Positions 17,529-25,685 of a DNA stretch of 38,862 bases are shown piece after piece. The notes beneath the pieces are model-generated. The model was not told where the DNA came from. It saw nothing but the letters and a program-made list of their open reading frames with translations, and did no database searches. The position numbers were made by a program, and so were the translations under genes. The DNA is from an uncultured Methylibium sp. (GTDB lineage Bacteria > Pseudomonadota > Gammaproteobacteria > Burkholderiales > Burkholderiaceae_C): assembly GCF_902826655.1 (NCBI RefSeq), contig NZ_CADEFR010000035.1, forward strand, positions 1-38,862, given 5' to 3'. Positions within the stretch are counted from its first letter, which is position 1; each line of letters opens with the position of its first letter.

Positions 17529-20500
17529 ATGCTGAACCGTCTCGTGCAATTCGCGCTCACGCAGCGCCTGTTCGTTCTGCTGGCTGCCGTGCTGCTGGCC
17601 GGTTTCGGCTGGTATGCATTCCGCACGCTGCCCATCGACGCCTTCCCCGACGTGTCGAGCACGCAGGTGAAGATCATCATGAAGGCGCCGGGCATGACCC
17701 CGGAGGAGATCGAGAGCCGCATCGCGGTGCCGATCGAGGTCGAGATGCTGGGCATCCCGAAGCAGCGCATCCTGCGCTCGGTGACGAAGTACGGCCTCGT
17801 CGATGTCACGGTCGACTTCCAGGACGGCACCGACCTGTACTGGGCGCGCCAGCAGGTGGCCGAGCGGCTGAACAACATCGTCGGCGACCTGCCTTCGGGC
17901 ATCACCGGCGGCATCGCGCCGATCACCACCCCTTTGGGCGAGATGTTCATGTTCACGATCGAGGCACCCCAGCTCACGCTGGAGGAGCGGCGCAGCCTGC
18001 TCGACTGGGTCATCCGCCCGGCGCTGCGAGCCGTGCCCGGCGTGGCCGATGTCAACGCCCTGGGCGGCAAGGTGCACAGTTTCGAGGTGTTGCCCGACCC
18101 GGCCAAGCTGCAGGCGCTGGGGCTGTCGATGGCGCAGATCAAGACCGCCGTCGAAGCCAACAACCGCAACGATGGCGCCGGCCGCCTCGGTGAGGGCGGC
18201 GAGGTGCTGTTGGTGCGCACCGAAGGCAGCATCAAGACGCAGGACGATCTGCGTGCGGTGGTGGTGGCGCGAAAGAACGGCACGGCCGTGCGCCTGGGCG
18301 ACGTGGCGCTGGTGCGAGACGGCAGCACCACGCGCTACGGCGTCGTCACCATGGATGGCAAGGCCGAGGCCGTGCAGGGCCTCGTGCTGGGCCTCGCCGG
18401 TGCCAACGCGCAGCAGGTGGTGAATGGCGTGAAAACAAAGATCACCGAGCTGCAACCCACGCTGCCGGCAGGCGTCACGCTGAAGGTCTTCTACGACCGC
18501 GCCTCGCTCGTCGAGAAGGCCGTGGGCACGGTCTCGAAGGCTCTGCTCGAGGCGACCCTGATCGTGCTGGTGCTGCTGGGTGCCTTTCTGGGCAATCTGC
18601 GCGCCGCCGTGGCCGTGGCGGTGGTGCTGCCGCTGGCGGCGCTGGGCACCTTCATCCTGATGCGGGGCTATGGCATGTCGGCCAACCTGATGAGCCTGGG
18701 TGGTCTGGCCATCGCGCTCGGCATGTTGGTGGACGCGGCCATCGTCGTGGTCGAGAACATCGTGCAGCACCTGGGCCGCGAGACCGCCGGCGGCAAGCTG
18801 CCGCGGCTGCATATCGTGCTGCGCGCAGTTCGCGAGGTGGCGGTGCCGGTGGCGGCGGGCGTGCTGATCATCGTGACCGTCTTCTTGCCACTGCTGACGC
18901 TGCAGGGCCTGGAGGGCAAGTACTTCGTGCCGGTGGCGCTGACCATCGTGTTCGCGCTGGCGAGTTCGTTGGTGCTGTCGCTGACGGTGATCCCGGTGCT
19001 GGCCTCGTTTCTGCTAGAGAAGGTGTCGCATGACGAACCCTGGCTGCCGCGCCAGTTGCTGCGCCTGTACGAACCGGTGCTCGCCTGGGCGCTGAAGCGG
19101 CAGACGGTGGTCTTCGTCGCGGCGGGGGCCCTGCTGGTGCTCGCGGCCGGCGTCTATACCCAGGTCGGCAAGACCTTCCTGCCCGAAATGGACGAAGGCG
19201 ACATCATCGTCGGCATCGAGAAGCTGCCATCGGTGAGCCTGGAAGAGACCGCGGCGCTGGACCTGATGGTTCACCAGACGCTGATGAAGAACATCCCCGA
19301 GATCACCGGCGTGGTGGCGCGCGCCGGTTCCGACGAGATCGGCCTCGACCCGATGGGGCTGAACCAGACCGACACCTTCCTGGTGCTGAAGCCCCGTGCG
19401 GAATGGCAGATGGCGAGCAAGGACGCGCTGATCGATCGCATCCGCGAGGTGCTCGACCAGATGCCCGGCATCAGCTACAGCTTCACGCAGCCGATCGATA
19501 TGCGCGTGTCGGAAATGATCATCGGGGTGCGCGGCGACCTTGCGATCAAGATCTTCGGCCCGGACCTCGCCAAGCTCAACGAGCTGGCGGCGCAGATCGA
19601 GGGGTTGATGAAGACGGTGGCGGGCAGCCAGGATGTCTACACGGTCGAGAACGACGGCGTGCAGTACCTGCGCGTGGTGGTGGACCGCCTCGCGGCCGGC
19701 CGCTACGGCCTCTCGGTCGAAGACGTGCAGGATGCGCTGCGCGTGCAGGTCGAGGGCCAGCGCGCCGGAACCGTGATCGACGGCAACCAGCGCATCCCCA
19801 TCGTGATCCGCGGGCCGGACATGGTCCGGCTCTCACCGGCCGATTTCGCCGCGCTGCGCATCGCCACGCCGGACGGGCAGAACGTGCCACTGGAGACCCT
19901 GGCCAAGCTCACCCGAGAAAGCGGCCCGGTGAAGATCGACCGCGAAATGGGCAGCCGCTACAGCGTGGTCATCGCCAACGTCACCGGGCGTGACCTGGTG
20001 GGCTTCGTCGACGAGGCCAAGGCCAAGGTCGGCGCCGAAGTGAAGCTGCCGACCGGCTACCGCATCAGCTGGGGCGGCCAGTTCGAGAACCAGCAGCGTG
20101 CTGCGGCGCGCCTGGCACTGGTAGTGCCGCTGGCGATCGGCTTCATATTCCTGATCCTGTTCTCCACCTTCGGCTCGGTCCGGCAGGCCTTGCTGGTGTT
20201 GAGCAACATCCCGTTCGCGCTGGTCGGCGGCATCGTGGCGCTTTGGGTCACAGGCGAATACCTGTCGGTGCCGGCCTCGGTGGGCTTCATCGCGCTGCTG
20301 GGCATCGCAGTGCTCAACGGCGTGGTGCTGGTGAGCTACTTCAACCAGTTGCACGCGGAGGGGCATGACCTGCTCATCAGCGTGACGCAGGGCGCGCGAA
20401 GGCGCTTGCGACCGGTGCTGATGACGGCTTCGATCACGGCTTTCGGCCTGATCCCGCTGCTGTTTGCCACCGGGCCGGGCTCGGAGATCCAGCGGCCGCT

Positions 20501-20651
20501 GGCCATCGTCGTGATCGGCGGCCTGATCACCGCGACCGCGCTGACGCTGATCCTGCTGCCCATCCTCTACCTGCGCTTTGCCCATCCGCGGCCGGGTTCG
20601 CGCGCGGCCGAGCGCGAAGCTGCCTTGCCCACGGAGGTCGCCCATGGCTGA
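17529..20651 (+). CDS. czcA: CzcA-family HME-RND heavy-metal efflux pump
   Basis: 1040 residues. I chose ATG 17529 because GGGAG lies six bases upstream and MLNRLVQFALTQRLFVLL is the standard pump N-terminus; the GTG at 17478 would add 17 residues overlapping the adaptor stop. Periplasmic signature LPIDAFPDVSSTQVKIIMKAPGMTPEEIE is present. Helix 4 reads ALGMLVDAAIVVVEN with D402 and E409 as likely proton/metal relay residues. The second half contains RAGSDEIGLDPMGLNQTDTF and SFTQPIDMRVSEMIIGVRGD, and helices around LGIAVLNGVVLVSY. The overall pattern is closest to the cation (Co/Zn/Cd/Ni) pumps rather than the copper pump at 1-1184, but substrate is inferred. Its end overlaps the DUF3240 start by eight bases. 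Confidence 0.93.
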   Translation: MLNRLVQFALTQRLFVLLAAVLLAGFGWYAFRTLPIDAFPDVSSTQVKIIMKAPGMTPEEIESRIAVPIEVEMLGIPKQRILRSVTKYGLVDVTVDFQDGTDLYWARQQVAERLNNIVGDLPSGITGGIAPITTPLGEMFMFTIEAPQLTLEERRSLLDWVIRPALRAVPGVADVNALGGKVHSFEVLPDPAKLQALGLSMAQIKTAVEANNRNDGAGRLGEGGEVLLVRTEGSIKTQDDLRAVVVARKNGTAVRLGDVALVRDGSTTRYGVVTMDGKAEAVQGLVLGLAGANAQQVVNGVKTKITELQPTLPAGVTLKVFYDRASLVEKAVGTVSKALLEATLIVLVLLGAFLGNLRAAVAVAVVLPLAALGTFILMRGYGMSANLMSLGGLAIALGMLVDAAIVVVENIVQHLGRETAGGKLPRLHIVLRAVREVAVPVAAGVLIIVTVFLPLLTLQGLEGKYFVPVALTIVFALASSLVLSLTVIPVLASFLLEKVSHDEPWLPRQLLRLYEPVLAWALKRQTVVFVAAGALLVLAAGVYTQVGKTFLPEMDEGDIIVGIEKLPSVSLEETAALDLMVHQTLMKNIPEITGVVARAGSDEIGLDPMGLNQTDTFLVLKPRAEWQMASKDALIDRIREVLDQMPGISYSFTQPIDMRVSEMIIGVRGDLAIKIFGPDLAKLNELAAQIEGLMKTVAGSQDVYTVENDGVQYLRVVVDRLAAGRYGLSVEDVQDALRVQVEGQRAGTVIDGNQRIPIVIRGPDMVRLSPADFAALRIATPDGQNVPLETLAKLTRESGPVKIDREMGSRYSVVIANVTGRDLVGFVDEAKAKVGAEVKLPTGYRISWGGQFENQQRAAARLALVVPLAIGFIFLILFSTFGSVRQALLVLSNIPFALVGGIVALWVTGEYLSVPASVGFIALLGIAVLNGVVLVSYFNQLHAEGHDLLISVTQGARRRLRPVLMTASITAFGLIPLLFATGPGSEIQRPLAIVVIGGLITATALTLILLPILYLRFAHPRPGSRAAEREAALPTEVAHG

Positions 20652-20946
20652 CTTTTGCCTGACCCTGATCTGCCCGCCGACGGTGGAGGAGAAGCTGCTC
20701 GACGTGTTGCTGGCGCAGGCCGGCGGCGAGGTCTTCACCAGCACGCCGACCCACAGCCACGGCAGTGGCCAGCAGCGGCTCAGCGCCACCGAGCAGGTGA
20801 TGGGCCGCAGCCGAGCGATCCAGATCAACGTGCTGCTGACCAACGAGGAACTCGGGCAGCTGCGCGACCTGCTGCAACGCGACTTTGCCGGCACCGGTGT
20901 TCGTTACTGGGCCACGCCGCTGGCCTTCGAAGGGGAGTTCGCATGA
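20644..20946 (+). CDS. DUF3240 family protein
   Basis: 100 residues, start ATG 20644 inside the pump's last codons. The size and pattern (CLTLICPPTVEEKLLDVLL, then TPTHSHGSGQQRLSATEQVMGRSRAIQINVLL) fit DUF3240, a small cytoplasmic family with a ferredoxin-like/PII-like fold expectation that travels with HME-RND operons. The THSHG stretch could bind metal. The function is not established; a cytoplasmic modulator of the pump is a reasonable inference from its position between pump and channel genes. Its stop overlaps the next start (ATGA). Confidence 0.75.
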   Translation: MADFCLTLICPPTVEEKLLDVLLAQAGGEVFTSTPTHSHGSGQQRLSATEQVMGRSRAIQINVLLTNEELGQLRDLLQRDFAGTGVRYWATPLAFEGEFA

Positions 20947-22184
20947 AGCAACAGGGACTGGCGGGGATCGTGGCCCTGCTGATCGGCACGGCGGCTGCCG
21001 CACAAGGCGTGGCGACACCGAGAGACTTGCCCTCGACCGAACTGGCCGTGGCCTGGATCGACAAGGATCCGGCCGTGATCGAGGCGCGGCGCGCCTTGGC
21101 TGCCGCCGGCCACGGCGCCGCCGTGCTGGCCGCCGGCCCGTATGAGTGGACGGCCAACGCCAGCACGCAGCGGCGCAACGTGGGCGGTGTCGGCAACACC
21201 ACCGAGTGGTCGGTGGGGGTCGAGCGCGGCATCCGCATTGGCGGCAAGGCCGGGCTCGACCGCCAACTGGGCGATGCCGATATCGAGACCGGCCGTGCCC
21301 GGGTGGGCGACGCGCGTCGCGAGGTGGCGCGCGCCTTGTCGGATCTGTGGCTCGACTTGCAGGCAGCCCATGGCGCCCAAGCGCTGCTGAAGGAACAACT
21401 GTCGTTTGTCGAGTCCAACCTGGCCGCCGTCGACAAGCGCAAACGTGCCGGCGACGCCTCGGCGCTGGACCTCAGCATCGCGCAGTCCGACCTGGCCGAG
21501 GTGCGGCGCCAGGCCAGCCAGGCCGATTCTGCGCTGGCCAAGGCGCGCGCCAAGTTGAAGCTGCGCTTCCCGGAGGCCTCGCTGGCGCCGGGAGCGTTCT
21601 CTGATCCGACCGATCCGCCATGGCCCGAGGCCCGCTGGCGCGAGCGCATTCTTTCTGGAGCCGGCCCGCTTAAAGTGGCCGAAGCCCAGCTGCGCAGGGC
21701 CGAGCTGGCCGCCTCGCGGACCCGGGCCGACAAGGTGGCGGATCCGACCGTGGGCGTGTTCACTTCGAACGAAGCCTTTCGCAACGAGCGAGTGGTCGGC
21801 ATCAGCGTCAGCATCCCCTTCGGCGGCACGGCGCGTGAGCGGCGGCTGCAACAGTCGCTGCAAGAGGTGGAGGTGGCACGCGCGGCGCTCGACCGCACCC
21901 GCCAAGGCATCGAGATCCAGATCGCCGAGACCTTTTCGGACGCCGTAGGCGGCGTCGAGCGCTGGCGCATCGCCGAGCGGGGCGCCGAGGCCGCGCGCGA
22001 GAGCGCCCGCCTGACCCAACGCGCCTACACCCTTGGCGAGGTGGACCTGCAATCGCTGCTGCTCGTGCGCCGGCAGTCCCTGGACGCCCTGCGCGCCGCG
22101 GGTGAGGCGCGCGCGGAGGCCTTGCGGTGGAACTATCGCCTGCTGATCGACGCCCAACTGGTCTGGGATCTGGCGAATGACTGA
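20943..22184 (+). CDS. czcC: CzcC-like TolC-family outer membrane efflux protein
   Basis: 413 residues; ATG 20943 overlaps the DUF3240 stop, so the longer frame back to 20655 is not used. A signal peptide (LAGIVALLIGTAAAAQG) precedes the TolC-family repeats: ARRALAAAGHGAAVLAAGPYEW, LAAVDKRKRAGDASALDLSIAQSDLAEVRR and, in the second half, RRAELAASRTRADKVADPTVGVFTSNE and AYTLGEVDLQSLLLVRRQSLDAL. The protein would form the outer-membrane duct for the pump at 17529. The two channel proteins of the window are clearly different in sequence, so the operons are not recent duplicates of each other. Confidence 0.85.
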   Translation: MKQQGLAGIVALLIGTAAAAQGVATPRDLPSTELAVAWIDKDPAVIEARRALAAAGHGAAVLAAGPYEWTANASTQRRNVGGVGNTTEWSVGVERGIRIGGKAGLDRQLGDADIETGRARVGDARREVARALSDLWLDLQAAHGAQALLKEQLSFVESNLAAVDKRKRAGDASALDLSIAQSDLAEVRRQASQADSALAKARAKLKLRFPEASLAPGAFSDPTDPPWPEARWRERILSGAGPLKVAEAQLRRAELAASRTRADKVADPTVGVFTSNEAFRNERVVGISVSIPFGGTARERRLQQSLQEVEVARAALDRTRQGIEIQIAETFSDAVGGVERWRIAERGAEAARESARLTQRAYTLGEVDLQSLLLVRRQSLDALRAAGEARAEALRWNYRLLIDAQLVWDLAND

Positions 22185-22283
22185 GCGCCGGTTTCCCGCG
22201 ACAAGAGTCCGTGCATGAACACGACGGCCATCGCGACCCCTGCGGGCTGCGCCGCGCATATCGATTCGATCAAGGAGCATCGC

Positions 22284-22835
22284 ATGATCTCTCGGAGACG
22301 CCTCTTCTTCTGCGCTGCAGCAGCGCCCGCCTTGCTGATCGGCTGTGCCAGTGCGCCCGAGCCCCGCAGCGTCGACGGCCGGACCTACTGCATGTCGACG
22401 GTTCGAACGCGACGTACGGTCTGTACTCCCGAACCTGTCCCTTCTGCGGCCTCGGAGGCCGACGCCAAGCGCTTCGGGGTGACTCCCGGCGAGCTCACGG
22501 TGTACGTGGTGCGATCTGCCTGGACGGATGCGGTTCGCCCGCTGACCGTGACGGTGGATGGCGCTGCGCAAGTCGGAACATTGCCGCGTTCGCTGATCCG
22601 GCTGCGCCTGCCGCCAGGGGAGCACCAACTCGCCTTCGAATGGAACGGGCGAGTTCATGGCTTGACCGTCGCCGGGGAGGCGGGGGAACTTCGCGTGGTC
22701 GAACTGGCTGGCTCGTCGGTGCCCTTGGGCCGCGAGTACCACTGGTCGGACGCCGATCCAGCCGGAGCGAAGCTGCGCGCGCGCGGCACACGCCTTGTCG
22801 CGGACCTGCGATGGGCGGGCTCGGAGCCTCGATGA
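22284..22835 (+). CDS. Lipoprotein with DUF2846-like domain
   Basis: 183 residues. ATG 22284 is preceded by AAGGAG at 22272-22277; the longer frame to 22215 lacks this. The N-terminus RRRLFFCAAAAPALLIGCAS has a lipobox with Cys as lipidation site, so it is probably outer-membrane anchored. The middle (LTVYVVRSAWTDAVRPLTVTVDGAAQVGTL then LRLPPGEHQLAFEW) has the beta-sandwich pattern of DUF2846-type proteins. Two Cys in the early part (TYCMST, RTVCTP) may pair. It follows the channel gene by about 100 bases and may belong to the same operon, but its link to metal export is only positional. Confidence 0.7.
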   Translation: MISRRRLFFCAAAAPALLIGCASAPEPRSVDGRTYCMSTVRTRRTVCTPEPVPSAASEADAKRFGVTPGELTVYVVRSAWTDAVRPLTVTVDGAAQVGTLPRSLIRLRLPPGEHQLAFEWNGRVHGLTVAGEAGELRVVELAGSSVPLGREYHWSDADPAGAKLRARGTRLVADLRWAGSEPR

Positions 22836-23011
22836 CGCGGCGCGGCGCGGCTCGTGCGTGTCGCCCGGGAGGTCAGTCCACCGAGTTCAACTCGGGCTTG
22901 GCAGCCTCCGTCGCGCCGTGGAAGGAGATCGAAGCGGTGAAGATGAATCGGTTGAGCGCAGTCGCGACGCCGGCTGCAATAGGCGAACATGCTCGCTTCA
23001 CCGTCAAGTAG

Positions 23012-24067
23012 ATGACTTTGTCTGTCCAGACTTTGCCTGCCCTCCGCGGCGGCCTGCTCGCGCTGCTGGCTGCGGCGCTGTTCGGCGTCAGCACGCCGCT
23101 GGTGCAACAGTTCGGCGCCGGGCTCGGAGCCTTCAGCACGGCCGCACTGCTCTACGCAGGCGCGGCCGCGGTCGGATTGCTGTCGCGCCAGCGCATCGAC
23201 CGCGAGGCACGGTTGCAGCGCGCCGATCTGCCCCGGCTGCTGGCGATGGCGGGTTTCGGTGCCGTGGTCGGCCCGGTTGCGCTGGCCTGGGGGCTGCAGA
23301 ACACCAGCGGCACCAGCGCCTCGCTGATGCTGACGCTGGAAGCCTTGTTCACTGCCGTGCTGGCCTGGCGCCTGTACCGCGAGACGATGGACGGGCGGGT
23401 CTGGATCGCGATGGGTCTGCTGCTGGCCGGCGGCATGGTGCTGGTGCTCGACCAGGGACGCACCGGGGGCGCGCAGCTGTGGGGCCTGCTGGCCGTGTTG
23501 CTGGCCACCGCGGCATGGGGCGTGGACAACACGCTGTCGCGGGCGCTGGCGGAGCGCGATCCGGGGCAGGTGGTGATGGCCAAGGCGGTGCTGGGTGCGT
23601 CGGCCACCGTCGCCCTGGCGGTGCTGTTCGGCGAGCCCGTGCCCTCGGCCGGCACCGCGCTGGCCCTGTTCGCCGTCGGTGCCTCGGGATACGGCCTCAG
23701 CCTGCGCTTCTACCTGCTGGCGCAACGGGCGTTCGGTGCGGCGCGCACCGGGTCGGTCTTTGCGTTCGCGCCCTTCATCGGTGCCGCGTTCGCCGTTGCC
23801 TTGGGCGACCGCTACGCCAGTGGCCTGATGGTGCTCGGCAGCGGGTTGATGCTGGCCGGCGTCGTGCTGCACCTGGTGGAATCGCATGGCCACGAACACG
23901 AGCACGAAGCACTGGAGCACGAGCACGCCCACCGCCACGACGACGGCCACCACACCCACATGCACCAGCCCATGCCGGCGGGTGAACACAGTCATCGGCA
24001 TCGGCACGAGCCACAACGGCATGGGCATGCGCACGTGCCTGACGCGCACCACGCGCACCGACACTGA
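23012..24067 (+). CDS. EamA/DMT-family transporter with long histidine-rich tail
   Basis: 351 residues. Residues 1-289 hold about ten hydrophobic helices in two EamA repeats (LLALLAAALFGVSTPLVQQFGAG; LWGLLAVLLATAAWGVDNTLS; ARTGSVFAFAPFIGAAFAVALGDR), the drug/metabolite transporter fold of the inner membrane. Residues 290-351 form a tail with 23 His in 62 residues, interspersed with Glu, Asp and Arg. Such tails bind Ni, Co, Zn or Cu in other metal exporters, and the gene lies downstream of a metal efflux operon, so cytoplasmic metal export is the likely role; this is inference. The start ATG 23012 has no clear ribosome site. A strong hairpin follows the gene. Confidence 0.82.
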   Translation: MTLSVQTLPALRGGLLALLAAALFGVSTPLVQQFGAGLGAFSTAALLYAGAAAVGLLSRQRIDREARLQRADLPRLLAMAGFGAVVGPVALAWGLQNTSGTSASLMLTLEALFTAVLAWRLYRETMDGRVWIAMGLLLAGGMVLVLDQGRTGGAQLWGLLAVLLATAAWGVDNTLSRALAERDPGQVVMAKAVLGASATVALAVLFGEPVPSAGTALALFAVGASGYGLSLRFYLLAQRAFGAARTGSVFAFAPFIGAAFAVALGDRYASGLMVLGSGLMLAGVVLHLVESHGHEHEHEALEHEHAHRHDDGHHTHMHQPMPAGEHSHRHRHEPQRHGHAHVPDAHHAHRH

Positions 24068-24115
24068 GCAGCCGCGCGCTTGAAGTCGGCGCCATCCGTT
24101 GCGAGCTTCGAAAGT

Positions 24116-24150
24116 GGGGAAGCCAGGCCTGTGGAGGCCTGAGCTTCCCC
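24116..24150. terminator. Bidirectional hairpin between convergent genes
   Basis: GGGGAAGC-C-AGGCCT pairs with AGGCCT-GA-GCTTCCCC around a GTGG loop, a 14-bp stem with one bulge. It lies between the plus-strand EamA gene and the minus-strand gene ending at 24171, so it probably terminates both transcripts, although no U-tract is evident. Confidence 0.7.
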
Positions 24151-24170
24151 GGTTCGAACGCCGACCCGCG

Positions 24171-24494
24171 TCAGGCCGACAACTCCGTGGCGCGCCCGTC
24201 GGGCGCATGCTCGACGATCCGGTTGCCAGCACGCTGGACGCCGTCGGCGACGACGGCATCGATCATCGAGCGCGGCACCGGGACGTCGAGTTCTTCGAGT
24301 TGACGTACCACCGTGGCGATGTCGCGCCAGTCTGCCGCCGGCTCATCCAGGCTGCTGTACGCAGGCTCCTCGGCCTCGGCACCCGGCGCATCGTCCCAGA
24401 GTTGCAGGAAGAACTCGTTGAGCGGCCGGTCGTAGCCCATCACGACGAGCAATGGGCTTGTACCGCGCACCGTGCGCAGATGGTGCCGGCTCAT
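24171..24494 (-). CDS. Small accessory protein of the element, unknown function
   Basis: 107 residues. ATG 24494 overlaps the stop of the upstream gene (ATGA), so I reject the 9-residue longer start. Sequence pattern: MSRHHLRTVRGTSPLLVVMGYDRPLNEFFLQLWDD, an acidic middle (GAEAEEPAYSSLDEPAADW), and VVRQLEELDVPVPRSMIDAVVADGVQRAG. It is soluble, acidic, without a recognisable catalytic motif. I have the impression that similar small proteins occur in pairs on integrative elements, but cannot name a family. Last gene of a three-gene minus-strand operon. A fragment resembling its IDAVVADGVQR stretch is seen near 27700. Confidence 0.7.
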   Translation of the reverse strand: MSRHHLRTVRGTSPLLVVMGYDRPLNEFFLQLWDDAPGAEAEEPAYSSLDEPAADWRDIATVVRQLEELDVPVPRSMIDAVVADGVQRAGNRIVEHAPDGRATELSA

Positions 24495-24799
24495 GGCGCT
24501 TCCCCTGGGTCTTCGAAGCATTCGATGCCTTCGACCGTGGCGCCGTGCACGTCGAACTTGAGCCAGACGATCCCCGCGCGTTCGGCCAGCCCGAACAGCT
24601 GGGCGAGGTCGGCTTCCAGCGGTGTGTCATAGCGCGGTGCGCCGACGTAGACGAAGCCACCGGTGAGCGTCGGATAGGCATTCACGGACAACTGGTCCTC
24701 CTGCAGAAGTTGGCGTGTGGCCGGTGAAAGGTGCGCGGTCGACAGCGCGACGAGGGGCTCCGCAAGCTCGCGCAGACGGGCCAGGACGAGTTCGCTCAT
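24491..24799 (-). CDS. Small accessory protein of the element, unknown function
   Basis: 102 residues. ATG 24799 has GGGAGG about five bases upstream and overlaps the end of the zinc-ribbon gene. The sequence (LVLARLRELAEPLVALSTAHLSPATRQLLQED, then LSVNAYPTLTGGFVYVGAPRYDTPLEADLAQLF and GIVWLKFDVHGATVEGIECF) looks like a compact alpha/beta domain with no known catalytic motif. Translational coupling at both ends places it firmly in one operon with its neighbours (24171 and 24796). Unknown function. Confidence 0.72.
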   Translation of the reverse strand: MSELVLARLRELAEPLVALSTAHLSPATRQLLQEDQLSVNAYPTLTGGFVYVGAPRYDTPLEADLAQLFGLAERAGIVWLKFDVHGATVEGIECFEDPGEAP

Positions 24800-24975
24800 G
24801 ACGCCCTCCCGGCAGGCCGGAGAGACGGGCTCGGCGGCGCTTTCGCACGCCGGTTGAAGTCGATGCCGCAATCGCGGCAGCGGTACCAGCGCAGGCGGCC
24901 GAGTTGGCCGAGTGGCACGCCCCGGCCCGGGCAGACCGGGCAGGCAGGCGGTTGCGGCGATATGCCGGTGAACAT
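24796..24975 (-). CDS. Small zinc-ribbon protein
   Basis: 59 residues. ATG 24975 has AAGGAG seven bases upstream; the longer frame to 25098 adds arginine-rich sequence across a hairpin. Two Cys pairs, ACPVCPGRG and YRCRDCGID, form a C-x-x-C ... C-x-x-C zinc ribbon, with a basic C-terminal tail (FNRRAKAPPSPSLRPAGRAS). Small ribbon proteins of this kind bind nucleic acid or act as regulatory adaptors; the role here is unknown. First gene of the three-gene operon, with a leader hairpin (25002-25032) upstream. Confidence 0.72.
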   Translation of the reverse strand: MFTGISPQPPACPVCPGRGVPLGQLGRLRWYRCRDCGIDFNRRAKAPPSPSLRPAGRAS

Positions 24976-25001
24976 GGTGTTGCTCCTTCTCTTCTCGGAA
25001 G

Positions 25002-25032
25002 GGGCGCTCGCCCACGAGGGCGATACGCCCCC
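25002..25032. promoter_or_regulatory. Leader hairpin upstream of zinc-ribbon operon
   Basis: GGGGCG-CTCGCCC and GGGCGA-TACGCCCC pair with small internal mismatches around the stretch 25002-25032, between the RadC-family stop (25065) and the zinc-ribbon ribosome site. It could terminate the RadC transcript or act in the leader of the next operon. Confidence 0.45.
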
Positions 25033-25064
25033 TCGGGGTTGTCGATGGCGGCGGTTGCCGCGGG

Positions 25065-25664
25065 TCAGATCAGTCCGCGTTCGGCGAACGACGCGCACTG
25101 GTCGCCGGCCACGACGAAGTGGTCCAGGACCCGGACGTCGACCAGCGCGAGCGCCGACTTGAGGGTCTGCGTCAGGAACTCGTCGGCACGGCTCGGCTCG
25201 GCCGAGCCGCTCGGGTGGTTGTGCGCCAGCGCCACCGCGGCGGCGTTGCGCTCCAGCGCGCTCTTGACGATCTCGCGTGGGTAGACCGAGGTCTGCGTCA
25301 GCGTGCCGCGGAACATCTCGACGGCACTGATCAGCCGGTTCTGGGCGTCGAGAAACAGCACGATGAAAACCTCGTGCTGCAGCCCGGCGCAGTGCAGGCG
25401 CAGCCAGTCGCGCAGCGCCTGCGGCGAGTTCATCACCGGGCCGGCGCTCAGTTGAGCGCGCAGGTCGCGCATCAGCAATTCACGCGCGACGCCGAGCTTG
25501 TGGTCGAGCAAGGTGTCGCTCGCCTCGGCGGCGACGGCCGCGGTACCGAAGTAGGCGGACTCGAGGTCGTTGACCTGATCCGCGTGTGGATGGTCCTTGG
25601 GCAGGACGGGGGCGAGCAGGGCGCCGATCAGCTCGGCGCGCGACATGGCAGCAAGGTTCTGCAT
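25065..25664 (-). CDS. radC: RadC/JAB-domain protein
   Basis: 199 residues. Of three in-frame ATGs (25685, 25676, 25664) only the last has a ribosome-like site (GGAGAA six bases upstream). The C-terminal half is a RadC-type JAB metallo-domain: YPREIVKSALERNAAAVALAHNHPSG then S-A-E-P-S-R-A-D and LVDVRVLDHFVV, giving the H-x-H-P-S-G ... D zinc ligands. The N-terminal half (MSRAELIGALLAPVLPKDHP) is shorter than in chromosomal RadC and lacks its helix-hairpin-helix. Such short RadC proteins are frequent on plasmids and integrative islands; despite the name, their role in repair is unproven. A leader element duplicated at 27202 lies 31 bases upstream. Confidence 0.88.
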   Translation of the reverse strand: MQNLAAMSRAELIGALLAPVLPKDHPHADQVNDLESAYFGTAAVAAEASDTLLDHKLGVARELLMRDLRAQLSAGPVMNSPQALRDWLRLHCAGLQHEVFIVLFLDAQNRLISAVEMFRGTLTQTSVYPREIVKSALERNAAAVALAHNHPSGSAEPSRADEFLTQTLKSALALVDVRVLDHFVVAGDQCASFAERGLI

Positions 25665-25685
25665 GGCGTTCTCCATGGGGTTCAT

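Noticed and set aside
16160-18331. 723-residue antisense frame across adaptor and pump
   Set aside because: Shadow of the adaptor and pump, which are full length and recognisable on the plus strand.
22873-23139. 88-residue minus-strand frame with a balanced segment (VKRACSPIAAGVATALNRFIF)
   Set aside because: The middle looks somewhat protein-like, but it overlaps the EamA start and no ribosome site is clear; I cannot support it as a gene.
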